Origin: Gracilaria domingensis
Lineage: Eukaryota > Rhodophyta > Florideophyceae > Gracilariales > Gracilariaceae
DNA: 64,000 bases
Assembly (NCBI GenBank): GCA_022539475.1
Contig: VCMS01000112.1
Span: 1 to 64,000 of the forward strand
Reading direction: 5' to 3'
A program made the position numbers and the translations under genes. The notes under the pieces are model-generated. The model ran no database searches, had not been told where the DNA came from, and saw only the letters and a program-made list of their open reading frames with translations. Position 1 is the first letter of the stretch, and every line of letters starts with the position of its first letter. This document shows positions 49,347 to 60,466 of this stretch, one piece after another.

Positions 49347-49777
49347 AGTGGCAGAAGGGCGCTGATAAGGACTAACTTTCCGCAGTGCTTGCGGGGGAGG
49401 ATTTCCCGAAGGTCACGTAATGTACCTAGATTTGACCAGTAGCACTGATGCGACACTGTTGCACTCAAGTAAACAAGACAGAGCACGATAACACGTGCCG
49501 GAGTAGAAGCTCGTGAAGTAAACTAAAGCTACTCTGTTCAACAAGGCGATGCATCACAGAAAGCCAGCCGTAGCCGACGGCAAGGAGTTCGGCGAGTGCG
49601 AGGGAGATTGCACTGCTGGCAAAAGACACGGCGGACGCGCAGATATGAGCTGGCACACGTGCAGCGCCACGCCCCCACCGTCACGGCGGCCCTGCTCCGC
49701 CGCCGCACTCTGCCGCCGCCCCGCTGCTTCTCGGCGGCGCTCCGCGTTCGCCTTCCGCTGCACGCCTTCCGCCGGCC
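49347..49777. other. Spacer between GRP94 and the CCA enzyme
   Basis: GRP94 3' region followed by a GC-rich leader of the CCA gene, where several frames are open by composition. No gene is supported. Confidence 0.55.
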
Positions 49778-51574
49778 ATGTCTTCCACCCCATACTTTGT
49801 CGCGTCGCGCTCCCCTCTCCGCATCGCACTCCCGTCTTATTCGCACCGTCTTTGTCCGAGTCGCTCCTCGCCTTCTGTCGTGTACTCGTCCGCGTTTGCA
49901 CCCCGCTCGCTTCCGGTCCTTACTCGTGCGGTTAGCTGCTCACATTTTCGTCTACCGGCTGCTGCGCGCATGAAACGGCCGCGTTCGCCCAGTCTGAGCA
50001 CTATGAGCCCTCCTGAATCCAATGCTTCGCGCTTGAAATCGTCCCCGCCGCCGCAGAAACCGCTCTCTGTGTCTCTCACCCCGCTGGAGACTAAGCTGTT
50101 TGACCTGTTGCTTGCGGTCGCGCGAACTGTTACGCCGCAGCCTACTCTACGCGTCGCGGGCGGCTGGGTGCGTGACAAGATCTTGTATCCGAACGACACG
50201 CTCACCAATGTCGATATCGACATTGCCCTCGACACGATGCTCGGCATCGAATTTGCGGAGCGTATCAACAACTACCTCGACGACCATCACATGCCACATG
50301 CTTCAGTTGGGCTCATTCAGAAGAACCCAGACCAGAGCAAACACCTGGAGACTGCCACTATGCGTGTCATGGACGTTTGCTTAGACTTGGTCAACCTCCG
50401 AACTGAGACTTACTCTCACGACTCGCGTATCCCTAACATCAAGATCGGTACTCCGTACGAAGATGCCATGCGCCGCGACCTCACAATTAACGCCCTGTTT
50501 TACAACATCAACACTCGAGCTCTCGAGGATTTTACTCATCGTGGTTTGGATGACATCCGCGATCGAATCATTCGCACCCCGCTTCCACCTCTAACTACCT
50601 TACTTGACGATCCGCTCCGTGCCCTGCGCGCCATTCGTTTTGCCTCCCGACTCAACTTCAGCTTCGATACTTCTTTGTTTGAAGCTTGTCGTGAATCGCG
50701 CGTTCATGACGCGCTTGGCGCTAAAGTTTCACGTGAGCGCATCTCGCATGAAATTGACCGCGTGGTGGCCTGCGACAATGCACCTCACGCTATTGGACTT
50801 CTGCTCGAACTTGGTCTATTTTCGGTCGTTTTCCGTCTGCCTCCCGAACTTGATCTTGTGGACGGCGTTCGCCCACCGCCCGACTTTCCATCAGTCGCAA
50901 TGGGCGCGTTGCTTAATCTGCACATACTGAAACCACCTGACAAATGCGCTGCACCGAGGAAGATTGTACGGTATGCAGCCATATTGTCGCCGCTTGCGCA
51001 TATGAAATGCTTTCATTCGTTTTCCCGAAGGAAGCGAAAGGTCATACCAGTGAGTCAGTACATTCTGCGACATGAGCTCCGCCTTGGATCAAGGGACGTC
51101 TCAGATGTATCCTCTCTTCATGAAGCTGCGCTTGGTTTACAAGATCTTGTTCATAGCGGAGCGGACAAGCTCGATAGACTAAGGACGGGTCGCGTAATTC
51201 GATCCGCAGGCCCTTACTGGCGTAGTGCGCTTCAGATAGCGTTGGTCATGGAGCTGCGACCGGCGAAAGCGGAAAACACATACGCCGGAGGCATGGAGGC
51301 ACCCTGCAACAAAATGGGCAATGAATGCCGTGTGTTAGTGGCGAGTTACAGAGAGTTTGGAGAGAAGGTTGAGAGAATGGGACTGGAAGGTGTTTGGGAT
51401 CTCAAGCCAATGATAGATGGGAATGAATTGCTCAAGTTACTGCCCAATCTGAAGAAGGGTCCGATTCTCAGCCGCATGATGAACGAGCAGATTGACTGGA
51501 TGATTGAGAATCCAGGCAAGGGCCGCGCGGAAATAACGGAGTGGATATCTGACAAGTACAAACAATACTCATAA
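49778..51574 (+). CDS. CCA1: tRNA nucleotidyltransferase (CCA-adding enzyme)
   Basis: Adds or repairs the 3' CCA of tRNAs in cytosol/nucleus and organelles. Class II nucleotidyltransferase motifs are in order: A, LRVAGGWVRDKIL (125-137) and VDIDIAL (145-151) with the metal-binding Asp pair; B, MRRDLTINALFYNI (231-244); C/D, DDPLRALRAIRFASRL (277-292); and the ERISHEIDRVV helix (about 319-330). The ATG at 49778 gives a 64-residue Ser/Arg-rich leader typical of organelle targeting; a second ATG at 49970 (Met65, MKRPRSPSL, an NLS-like start) gives a cytosolic or nuclear form. Dual starts of this type are known in yeast CCA1. 598 aa, within the eukaryotic range. Confidence 0.94.
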   Translation: MSSTPYFVASRSPLRIALPSYSHRLCPSRSSPSVVYSSAFAPRSLPVLTRAVSCSHFRLPAAARMKRPRSPSLSTMSPPESNASRLKSSPPPQKPLSVSLTPLETKLFDLLLAVARTVTPQPTLRVAGGWVRDKILYPNDTLTNVDIDIALDTMLGIEFAERINNYLDDHHMPHASVGLIQKNPDQSKHLETATMRVMDVCLDLVNLRTETYSHDSRIPNIKIGTPYEDAMRRDLTINALFYNINTRALEDFTHRGLDDIRDRIIRTPLPPLTTLLDDPLRALRAIRFASRLNFSFDTSLFEACRESRVHDALGAKVSRERISHEIDRVVACDNAPHAIGLLLELGLFSVVFRLPPELDLVDGVRPPPDFPSVAMGALLNLHILKPPDKCAAPRKIVRYAAILSPLAHMKCFHSFSRRKRKVIPVSQYILRHELRLGSRDVSDVSSLHEAALGLQDLVHSGADKLDRLRTGRVIRSAGPYWRSALQIALVMELRPAKAENTYAGGMEAPCNKMGNECRVLVASYREFGEKVERMGLEGVWDLKPMIDGNELLKLLPNLKKGPILSRMMNEQIDWMIENPGKGRAEITEWISDKYKQYS

Positions 51575-52280
51575 GTAAAACTTTTGTAAACCGCAGCAAG
51601 AATTTCGTACTAGTATCAGAGATGAAGAGGCAGAACTCCCCATTGTAGACTTTAGTTTTCCGCAGTTTTGCGTTGGGAGAGGACTCTGAACTTCTCGTGT
51701 TTGTATCTAGGTTCCGTGCCACTACCATTGTCTTCACCCCCTCGAAGGAGTCAGACCTCAGGTTTCTAGTCACAACGGTCGTGGACCACAACCCTCCCAA
51801 ATCTATCAGTGTCTCTCTACGGTACCGACTGAAATACACCTTCCCTCCCATGCAGCTAGCTATATGATACTCGCAACTGACGGACAACCCTCCGCACTGT
51901 CGAGGATGTGTGACTGAAGTAGGGACCAGAGTGGAGAGCGTCAACCGTGAACGAACGCGAATCTGGAGCAGTATGCGGATTCTGGAAGTCAGTCTTGAGA
52001 TACGATATTATTATGGCAGGCTTTGATACGTTCGATATCTGCGACGCGCCAAACACGACGATAGAGCACACGGCAGCACTGTTCCAAACAACTTTTTGCA
52101 CGTGCACGACGCTCTGAGCGTTGGGATAGGTCGGTTCCATCACCGTTCCAGTGTCGTCCACAGATCCGCCTGCATCCGACCGGGCAGTCGAGTCGCTAGA
52201 AAACAGAAGTCGGCCGCCACCTCGGCCTCCTCCAGGGCGCGTCACGGTGCCGTCCGCCCTGCTTACCGAAACCGCCCACC
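51575..52280. other. Intergenic region before the Pro/Gly-rich gene
   Basis: No gene seen. The last 130 bp are GC-rich leader ending CCCACC before the ATG. Confidence 0.55.
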
Positions 52281-53072
52281 ATGGCTCCACCCCCACCGCC
52301 GCGCCGCCCGCCATACGGCGCCCCCGTCGGCGGCCCGCCGCTCACCTCGTACCCCTACCCGTACAGCGCTCCTTACGGCGCCCCGCCCATGCAGCCGTAC
52401 GGCGCCCCCCCGCAGCCGGGTGTCCCCATGCAGCCGTACGGAGGCATGGCGCCACCTCCGCCCGCCGGCAGGTACTCCGCCCCCGGCGGCTATTCCGCGC
52501 CTCACGCGCCGCCCGCGCCGCCCGGCGGCTACGGCGGTTCTGCGCCGGCGCCTCCGGCGCCCGCCGGACCGGGCGTTCCAGCTGGTTACCCTGGCTCCTC
52601 GGCTCCCAGTTATGGCGGGGAGCCCCCGCATGCTCCGTCTTTGGCGAGCCCGCCTTCCTCAACTTCGTCTCGTCCACAAGTTGGCTATGGCGGAGCTGCG
52701 CCGCCGCCGCCGATGAGCTATTCAGGTAGTTCTGCACCGCCGCCGCCGGGTGGTGTTGCACATGGGGCGTCTCATGGTGGATCTTATGGCGGAGCACCGC
52801 CGCAACGACCTTCCATGCCGCATTCATATGGCGGCGGGCCTGGCGGGTACGGCGGACCGGCCCCCCCGCGCCCGAATGGCCAACCAGGGTACATGGGCAC
52901 TCCACCTCCGCCGCCTGTGCCGGGACAAGAAAAGCCCGCACCCACTGGCATTACTGGCGCAATCAAGGAAAAGCTGAAGGATCTCAAGGATCCTAAAGCC
53001 CTGTTCGAAGAGAATGCAAACAAGCTTTTGTCTAGCAGTGCTGCCAAGAAGATTCTTGGTGATAGGTACTGA
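52281..53072 (+). CDS. Pro/Gly/Tyr/Ala-rich low-complexity protein, 263 aa
   Basis: The ATG lies in a strong context (CCCACCATGG). Residues 1-220 are low complexity, dominated by PPPP, PYGAPP, GGYGG and SYGG units, as in RNA-binding condensate proteins, cell-wall PG proteins or GPRP-type stress proteins. The last 45 residues are ordinary and charged (ITGAIKEKLKDLKDPKALFE, ending KKILGDRY), predicted helical. There is no signal peptide, so cytosolic or nuclear location is more likely. One exon; no homolog recognised. Confidence 0.7.
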   Translation: MAPPPPPRRPPYGAPVGGPPLTSYPYPYSAPYGAPPMQPYGAPPQPGVPMQPYGGMAPPPPAGRYSAPGGYSAPHAPPAPPGGYGGSAPAPPAPAGPGVPAGYPGSSAPSYGGEPPHAPSLASPPSSTSSRPQVGYGGAAPPPPMSYSGSSAPPPPGGVAHGASHGGSYGGAPPQRPSMPHSYGGGPGGYGGPAPPRPNGQPGYMGTPPPPPVPGQEKPAPTGITGAIKEKLKDLKDPKALFEENANKLLSSSAAKKILGDRY

Positions 53073-53947
53073 TTGCTTTATCTTCGTCTGCCTGGTTCAC
53101 TGAACAGTTTTCGTCACCACTTGCTCAGCGTTTGGGGGCATAATTTGTTGTAGTCATCGCACTAGTTTGCATTAGGCTTTGCAACAGCAGCTAATTCACA
53201 ACGACTTGCGTCTTGCCGACGGGCGATTGTGCTGTTCCGAACTGCCAATCAACGTGCTGATTGTAAATGTAAATGATCACATCATCATCTACGCTGGCTA
53301 TTCACTGTATTTGATTGCTGTTCACATGATCTTATTCGTGTTAAGAGAGACCCTTTCAGCCCTTGTAAAGGTTCAGTTTTCCATTTGACCCATCATCTTA
53401 CTTGCGGCAATATTCAGCACACCCTTGTTTTGTCCTGTTCGCCATCTTAAAAGGTGCAGTGGTACCTCTCCTGCCTGATATGTTATGACGAATTGTTGGG
53501 CACCACGGAGTGGGATAAACAGTTCATCATGAGCTCATCACTTATTTACATCGCTGACGTTTTGAGACTAGAAGGAGCAAGAACTTGAACCAGTCGCCGC
53601 ACTTTCGTCATATTCCACCCAAAAGTTCTGGAGTCTAATTACTGGGAAAAGAAAACTCAAACCCACGGACGGAGTTTTGATATGCAAGTGCGCTGATTCA
53701 GCACTGCTGAAGCTTCCTTCTCAGCAGACGTTTACATGAGTCTGTCTGTTGAATATCTCCATTTTGAACCATAACTACTATCGTCAGCCTGATGGCTTGA
53801 AGTAACAGGTCGGTACACGTAACTATTAGGACTGGGTCGTATAACAGGGCGCCTCCGACCGTCGCACGTCCCATCACAATTGATTTATGTGTTGAAGTTG
53901 TTTAAACGTTCTTCGCATCAATCAAAACATTAAGGCCACCAAAGTTA

Positions 53948-54003
53948 ACGCGATGCTGCTCAAACTCGCTTTTGAAAGAAATGTCCCGATATGCAGACGA
54001 AGA
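53948..54003 (+). repeat. 56-bp direct repeat, left copy
   Basis: It begins ACGCGATGCTGCTCAAA and ends ATGCAGACGAAGA. The other copy is at 54641-54696, 637 bp later, with about ten differences. Confidence 0.8.
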
Positions 54004-54297
54004 GCATACAAAAACACTACGTGATATCCACAGCTCGGTCGTTATACACAGTATGAAGACTGCATTCGTGGCGAGTGATTATTTTGATATACTCCTCACG
54101 TTTTCGCACTCTGTTGCTTCATTCATGCTTTCATCTTCATACTTTCATCTTCATATCAATCATAGTTGAGATTATGAAGCGTAGTGATCATAACCCTTCA
54201 CAATATGACCCCACCATCCCAAAATAGAATGTAAACAAGCAATCTCCAAGTGTCAGCTTCAAAAGCATTTCGATAACGTTCATCGGTAACAAAATGG

Positions 54298-54369
54298 AGC
54301 ACAATGGCTCAGTGGGTAACGGCGGCTTCTGTCGGGTGAGCGATGCGGGTTCAACTCCCGCCAGGGACT
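54298..54369 (+). repeat. tRNA-derived SINE head (not a functional tRNA)
   Basis: Box A TGGCTCAGTGG (54305-54315) and box B GGTTCAACTCC (54348-54358) are 43 nt apart as in tRNAs, and the T-arm GCGGG/CCCGC pairs perfectly. The acceptor ends AGCACAA and CAGGGAC do not pair, so it is a tRNA-derived SINE or decayed tRNA gene. Confidence 0.75.
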
Positions 54370-54387
54370 TTAATTCGAAAAGAAACT

Positions 54388-54511
54388 GTCGCGGAAGTAA
54401 TTTGGCTTATGGCAGCACTCCCGTGGAAGTAGTTTGGCTTATCGCAGCACTCCCGTGAAAGTAATTCAAAACATCAGAGCACTCCCTCACAAGTAAATTT
54501 GCATATCACAG
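54388..54511 (+). repeat. 32-34 bp tandem repeat after the tRNA-like head
   Basis: Three to four units end in GCAGCACTCC or similar: 54388-54421, 54422-54453, 54454-54485, plus a partial fourth. Each contains GGAAGTAnTTTGGCTTAT-like sequence, decaying rightward. It directly follows the SINE head and may be its body. Confidence 0.75.
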
Positions 54512-54640
54512 GCCGTGACTCCATCACCATTGCAATCAACCAATAAACAATCTTTCTTCTTTCTTCCCTGCTTTTGCCTTCTCCCTTTGCTTTTCTTCGC
54601 TAATCATCTCTCCTTTTTCGTCTCGATAGTCACCGAGTTC

Positions 54641-54696
54641 ACGCGATGCTCCTCAAAGTCGCTTTTAAAACAAGTGTCGCGATATGCAGACGAAGA
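54641..54696 (+). repeat. 56-bp direct repeat, right copy
   Basis: Partner of the repeat at 53948-54003. The pair brackets the SINE head and tandem units, so it may mark the ends of a composite unit or a duplication. Confidence 0.75.
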
Positions 54697-55844
54697 AATA
54701 AAATGAAAGTTCTTCGCTTCTCTTATCTTATGCCATAATTTTCTCTTCTAGTATTGATGACGTTACGGCCCTGGCTATGGCTCCCTCGTCGTTGCGTTCG
54801 ACGAGGGGCTTCAAGTGAGCTCGGGACACGTATGGTATAGTGCAGTGTGTCCCACACGGCACAGCAGGAGCAAACGCCACTTCTTGCAAGCTCTCCAGAC
54901 TTGTGCGCGAACGAGCAATGCATGCGAAGGCAGAAGCAGCACTTACCCAGTTCTCCACCGGACATGCTGCAACTCTTCATCCAGACGCGTCATATCTTAA
55001 CGGTAGACCTGAGCGGTGTACATGAGGGACAAACGCCAAACGGGATGCAGACTACGCAGTTTTGCGATGCCCCTTTACAAACTCCACACGTCGAGATACA
55101 CTCCCACCAGTAGCTGAGCGTCAAAACCTTACTCTTCCTGACCTGATTAGACCACATCCACATCGATTGTTGGCCTTTCTGATGAGAGAAAACTTTCTGT
55201 AATGATACTTTTACTACATCCTAGGAATTAGAGGATGTTGTCCGTATTAAAGAAGAAGGAGCCAACGCGGCGTTAGTTCAGAATGGCCGACCTTCGAAGT
55301 GCAAATGCACTTTCTCGGCTTGTGCAAAATCTACCTTCGTAGTACGAAGTTCGTACGTTGCTACTGTGCCTTGCCTAACCTTCTGATTCAGAATCAGATC
55401 CGATGTCCTAAAATGCGAATAAATATCATCAAATTTTGCAGGCCTTCGATAGATTGCATGCATGATGATGATACAGAGATGGGCACTGTGTCATGATGAC
55501 GAAGCATATCTCAAGAAAGTCGACTGGAACTTCCAGTGGATAGGCCACTTGCGAAATTGTTGGGCCGGGAGCGGTAGCAATAGTCGTGGCGTATCATTAC
55601 CCGTGGGATATCATATGCAACATTTTGTTCATAATGATGAATGTCTCTCTTGCTCCAGCACGGGCCTAGACCTCAGCGATACCTTCACCAGATATGGCAA
55701 TGGATCGATCGATCGAACAGCGTGAGCGAATCATTGGAAATGCTTTGCAAGGCTATCCACACCTAGCGCCATCAACTCTCCCAATAACTGCTGCTCTCGA
55801 CGTGAGCCTCCCGGTTCGCCAGCACAACGCGCATTCAAGTCACT

Positions 55845-56279
55845 ATGGGTTGTTTGCTTTCTAAATCTGAAGTCGCCGGCTCGGATTTAAAACATAATCC
55901 CGCAGCATATTTGATAAAGGTCCGCCTCCCAGATGGGCAGCAAATTCCGTGCTACGTTATTCCTTCGGATTCGATTCAGGATGTGCGAAATCGTATTGAG
56001 AGAAGGCATGGTATTCAGCCAGATGTCTATCTGGATGGGAAGATGGTCAAACCGCCAATTCTGGCCAATTGGAACAATCGCTGGATTCGCGTGAAACCTG
56101 AAGCTACGATGCAAATGATTGGTCTGCAGAAACAGCTATGGTTTGCTTATTCGACTGATTTCACTTTGAACATGTATGGGCTCATGCTACCAGAGATACC
56201 AATCTGGCCACGACTTCCTTTGACCTTCCCGCCAAGCTGGTATGACGATCGTACAACCGACAGCGATGGCCGCAACTGA
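55845..56279 (+). CDS. Predicted lipid-anchored ubiquitin-like-fold protein, 144 aa
   Basis: The start MGCLLSKSE fits N-myristoylation (Gly2, Ser6) with palmitoylation at Cys3, suggesting membrane anchoring. Residues about 20-90 follow a ubiquitin-like pattern: strand YLIKVRLPDGQQIPCYVIP (beta1-turn-beta2), helix SIQDVRNRIERRHGIQP, then DVYLDGKMVKPP and a hydrophobic strand. There is no C-terminal Gly-Gly, so it is a UBL domain protein rather than a modifier. The tail is Trp/Pro rich (LPEIPIWPRLPLTFPPSW). Plant MUBs are prenylated at the C-terminus, the opposite end. One exon; the ATG is 5 nt-close to no other start. A 16-bp palindrome follows the stop. Confidence 0.6.
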   Translation: MGCLLSKSEVAGSDLKHNPAAYLIKVRLPDGQQIPCYVIPSDSIQDVRNRIERRHGIQPDVYLDGKMVKPPILANWNNRWIRVKPEATMQMIGLQKQLWFAYSTDFTLNMYGLMLPEIPIWPRLPLTFPPSWYDDRTTDSDGRN

Positions 56280-56283
56280 CGTG

Positions 56284-56299
56284 GCGCTAGTACTAGCGC
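56284..56299. repeat. Perfect 16-bp palindrome after the UBL stop
   Basis: GCGCTAGTACTAGCGC is identical on both strands and starts 5 nt after the stop codon at 56279. It could be a protein-binding site or a 3'-end structure. Confidence 0.85.
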
Positions 56300-59239
56300 T
56301 AGAGAACAAAGGAGCCGACCTTTGAAATACATACCTCTGATGAATAAATATACTCGTTCGTCCTATTTTGAACTTGGGCTATCGCAGCAATTGACAGACA
56401 CGCTCTGCCGTATGAGGAATTAGGCCCGCATCAGGGAGACAGAGGCATCTTGATGATAGTAAGTAGTCCAGTGTGAAGCTCCCTTTGCAGATGTAAACAG
56501 CTGTTCCCACTGATTACTTGGATATAGCGGCGGTGCGTGAACAAAACAAAAGAACAAAGCATCACAGAAAGCTATAAAGCAACAATCTTCTCTCTCTCTC
56601 TCTCTCTCATTTATGGAAACGGTAGAGCTAATTCCGCTCCTACGCGTGGGTTTGCTCAAGACCCAACGACCTATTATACCTCTACATCGCAACCACTAAC
56701 AACAACGAAGTAGCCGTACTACACTTACTGGACTACGATGAGAAATATTAGATATCTTAGCTGTTTCCGACCGCGGGCGTTTCGCTACCGACACTTATCG
56801 CCTTCTTCCTCCCACTACTCTCTTCATTCATCCTCTAGAGACCGTCGGCAGAGGAGCACACCACGACAAGGCGCTCCGCATATACCACATTGGCCACTCA
56901 AGAAACCATGAGCGACGTTCTTTCCACCTGATCCTCATATCATCGGCGAAACCAGGTCCAAGAACCAGTCCGTAGCCTTTCACCGTAATCTTAAACAACA
57001 GTGAGGCCCGAGAAGCAGTTCTTCGGCCCCGATTTCATTTGGACATCTGCGTACGCTATGTGTGTTGAAAACAAACTCGTTTACCGCGATTGTGGTTCCG
57101 ATGTGATGAGAAACGCACAGCACGTCTTCTTCTTCTTCTTTTTCCACATACAAATACGCGCTGCCGAAACGAACTGCCAGTTCCGAAAGGTGAAAGATGG
57201 CGATTTTAAAAGGGTTGAGACACAGTATCTTACAGAGGACCAGGCAGAGCGCCGGAGTTGCTCAGTGGTATTTCCATAGTGATGACATAATCTGGCGCGA
57301 GTAATGTGGACTTCGACTGTCAGCCAAACCGATGCAGGCAGAGAGAGAAGACAACGTGAACTGCTATGTTTGTCACAGCAATCACTGAAGTGATTGTATC
57401 GTTGGCATCTTTACTTGATTGTTTTTGTAACTGATTAAGTCCTTGTTTGTGGTCAATCGGTCGCAAATAGGTTGAAGCGTGTTTGACTACGTGACCATTG
57501 GCGCTGTATTTGGACATAACCCTCTCATCCTCCTTGCCCGTCGAAAGGGGAGGAAAAAGGTATGTTGTACCTTGTTCTGAATTGCTTAATCTTTTGGTCT
57601 TGCTCTTTCAGCAATTGTTCGTTTACCTGCATGCGTTGCTCGAACGACGGGTACCCTTTCATTACTGCTTCAGGAATCACAACGGGGGGTGACACCGCCT
57701 ACGAATGAGCCATCACGTTTTATTCCATTTCGAATGGAGCTTCTCTGTAGTAGATTTCATGTAAGCGTTTTCCTCCTGAATAGCACGGAAAGTTTATCAT
57801 TCGCTTTAAACCCCGAAAGCTCAATGGTGCCCCTTGTCCCGACTGAGACTGCGTTAAACTGTTGGAGATCGGGATGGTTTTGACGGGGAAAAGTTATAAG
57901 ACGGTTACCACGAGTTGATTATATGTCTTCGTCCTTCTTCTCAACGTCACCCATGACACTTTTGCACTATGAAACACAGAAGCTCTAAATATTCGGAACA
58001 GAAAGCAGAGATTCGAGGTTTTGGTTGAAGTTGTCATAACTCTTGAAAACGATGTCCTTGATTACCAAATTAACGTGATCTTACCATAGTAAGAATCAAG
58101 AGATACCCGAGTTGAGATATTTTGTGACGACGGGTTCTGAGACATGCAATGGAGCCTCTATAAAGAACATGCGTATATAACACAAATGAGCCCATGATAA
58201 GCATTTGTTTCCTGACCCTAACCGTGGTTGAAGATGGACTTCACGAAATAGCATGGCCCACCGAAACGAAGTTATACTTGAGAACTGTAGCAGCTGTTAT
58301 TGTCTATTCGGAGTCCAATAACTTGGAACTCTGCAGGAACAATGGCTGTGTGTGCGCATGTCGAAATCCTTTGCTCTAGGTTTCCTCATTTCACCGTGTT
58401 CACGGGATGATATTCTTTTGAGTGCGTGTAATGTTACACACGCAGAGCCATTGTGTTCATGACCTGAAGCAAGTAGCAGTGATAACAAACTAAGCGTGTC
58501 CACACCGACGTCTCATGTTCTCATCTGCACCCGACACTTTCATACACACACCGAGCCCACGGATACGCGCAAGAAATGTGCGAGTCATACGAACAGTCGT
58601 TTTCTACACCGTGTTGTGAAACAACTGCAAACTAATCACCCCCATCGAACACGCACTCATTCTTCTTTCTTCTTTAATGCGGACAATGGTCCTCAATTAA
58701 ACACGCACTCATGCTCACGTCGTACGAGCTGTGCCGATCGAGTTCAATGTAGGCTCTTCAACCCAATCCCTGTACGAATCCGACGATGTAATCCGAAACC
58801 ACCCGCAAAACCTCCTCACGTTCTTACAGAATATTGAGTGCATTTCTCCCTGGCTCAACCAATATCGCATTTCCCGTCACACTTGTCACCAAACGCTCTG
58901 ACGCCTCGAACCTCTCACACAGTTCTCCTCCTTGTGAATCACGAGTACGTTCTGCATCGCCAGCTTGCCTTCGCGCACCCCGTCGTCCACAGCGTTCATC
59001 GCCCCAATTCTCGCGCAGAGTGGCAAGCAGAACCGGCACATCCACCAACATTTGTGTTTCTTGTTTGGCCAACAGTGCCAAGCTCTGCGTGTTCAATCTC
59101 AGCTCCACCGTCTCCGGCCCAAGCCCTCGCGGCGATGGAAACAAATGCAACAGAATGATACGAATCGATTCAGGTGCAAAACGAAAACCGGCGGCAGCAA
59201 TCTGCAGAGGGTGGGGGCCGTAACAGTTCAACATCATAC
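56300..59239. other. Intergenic region with repeat copy 2
   Basis: Apart from the dispersed repeat at 56589-56990 there are only short frames. A 137-codon minus-strand frame at 58824-59237 overlaps open frames on the plus strand and is not called a gene. Confidence 0.5.
56589..56990 (-). repeat. Dispersed repeat family, copy 2
   Basis: It starts at (CT)10 and ends TTTCACCGTAATC, as copy 1 does, and is the shorter version lacking copy 1's 42-bp extra segment and a CCCTGGGTAAGT-like insert. High similarity of two copies 12 kb apart suggests recent activity. Confidence 0.8.
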
Positions 59240-60295
59240 TTCTCTCTCTCTCTCTCTCTCTCTCTTGTGCGAAGCGCGTGCGTTAATTACTCGCATGCGG
59301 GGCTTGCTAGAGACCCAACATCTATATAGCCTCTATGCCGCAGCCACTAACTACTAATCAGTAGCTGTGCCACACTCACTGAGCTACGACGAGAAGGCAT
59401 TAGACCTCCTAGGCGTTCTCGACCGCAGGGCATTTCGCTACCGACGCTTATCGCCTTCGTCCTCCCATAAATCGATTTATTCATCCTCTAGAGATCGCCG
59501 GCAGAGGGGTACACCACGACAAGGCGCTCCCGCATGCAGCCCGGCCACTCCGGCCCACTCCCACCAGACTCTGCACGCAAACCCGAAAACGCGCGCACGA
59601 AACCACGCACGCAAACAGACACACGACCCGTCAGCAAGCGGCACAAACTCTGCCACGCGCCCTACGCGCTCGCCGGGCAAGAACGAAGGAAGAAACGAAC
59701 AAAGCGACGTTACGAGCAAGGCGAGCGACAGCGCGCTGCCAAACGCGCCGAGCAGCGCCATCACATCGTGCAGCAACAACGTCCGCGCGACGGAAACAAG
59801 CCTCGCCGGCCACATGAGCCACACCACAACTACTCGCTCCAAAACACCCCCTCCAGATGCATCCTTCCCACCGCACCGCGCTTCGTCACCATCCCCCGCG
59901 CCGATCAAAACAGCTCCCGCATACAGCGCGCGTGTCAGCACACCCCACCAACCGCAGCGCCTCGCTTGCCCACATGCGCCCGCCAACGCCTTGCCCCGCG
60001 CGCACCTCGCTGCCCGCCCATCACACCGCCGTCCCCCCACACCCTAGCACCGTCATTCGGCGACAACAAAAAGGCCCCGAAGGTGTTTTCATCCGCAAAA
60101 GCGTTTCGCAACCGACGATTATCGTCATCTTCCTCCAATGGGCTTCTTCATTCAATCTCTAGAGGTGGTCCACAGAGGGCACACTACGACAATGCGCTTC
60201 GCATGCATCACGATAGCCGCCAAAGAAACCACTCCCATACCATCGGCGACATCAGGCGAAAGAACCAGTCCGTGGCCTGCGCCGTTTTCCCATGA
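59240..60295 (-). repeat. Diverged dispersed repeats, copies 3 and 4, split by a GC-rich block
   Basis: Copy 3 (59240-59535) has the (CT)n tract, the cleanest tRNA-like head (minus-strand TAGCTCAGTGAGTG) and the TTTCGCTACCGACGCTTATCG core. A GC-rich, Arg/Pro-coding-looking block of about 540 bp follows. Copy 4 (60078-60290) then repeats only the core (TTTCGCAACCGACGATTATCG to AAGAACCAGTCCGTGGCC) without the head. The GC-rich block has several open frames but no protein features. Confidence 0.65.
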
Positions 60296-60466
60296 CCCCA
60301 GAGTTGTTCATTCGAAGAAAACTCTGCAAATAACCCTGTCCAGACGCTCCTTTGGGGCTTTTTCAGTCTGACGACATCCCGGGTTGGTAACTATCATGAG
60401 CCCAAGTTGAAACGCCTCAAGCCATTGTTTCGCATAGTGTACCTAGGGGTGACTTTCCCGTGCCAA

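Larger units (their letters stand above)
53073..55844. other. Repeat-rich intergenic region
   Basis: It contains a 56-bp direct repeat (53948-54003 and 54641-54696), a tRNA-like SINE head (54298-54369) and 32-34 bp tandem units (54388-54511). No protein gene is supported. Confidence 0.6.

Noticed and set aside
54298-54369. Possible tRNA gene
   Set aside because: Box A, box B and the T-arm are good, but the acceptor stem does not pair and no clean anticodon arm forms.
59367-60047. Overlapping 187-253 codon frames in the GC-rich block
   Set aside because: Three frames on both strands are open at once with Arg/Pro/His-rich sequence, a hallmark of base composition, not coding.
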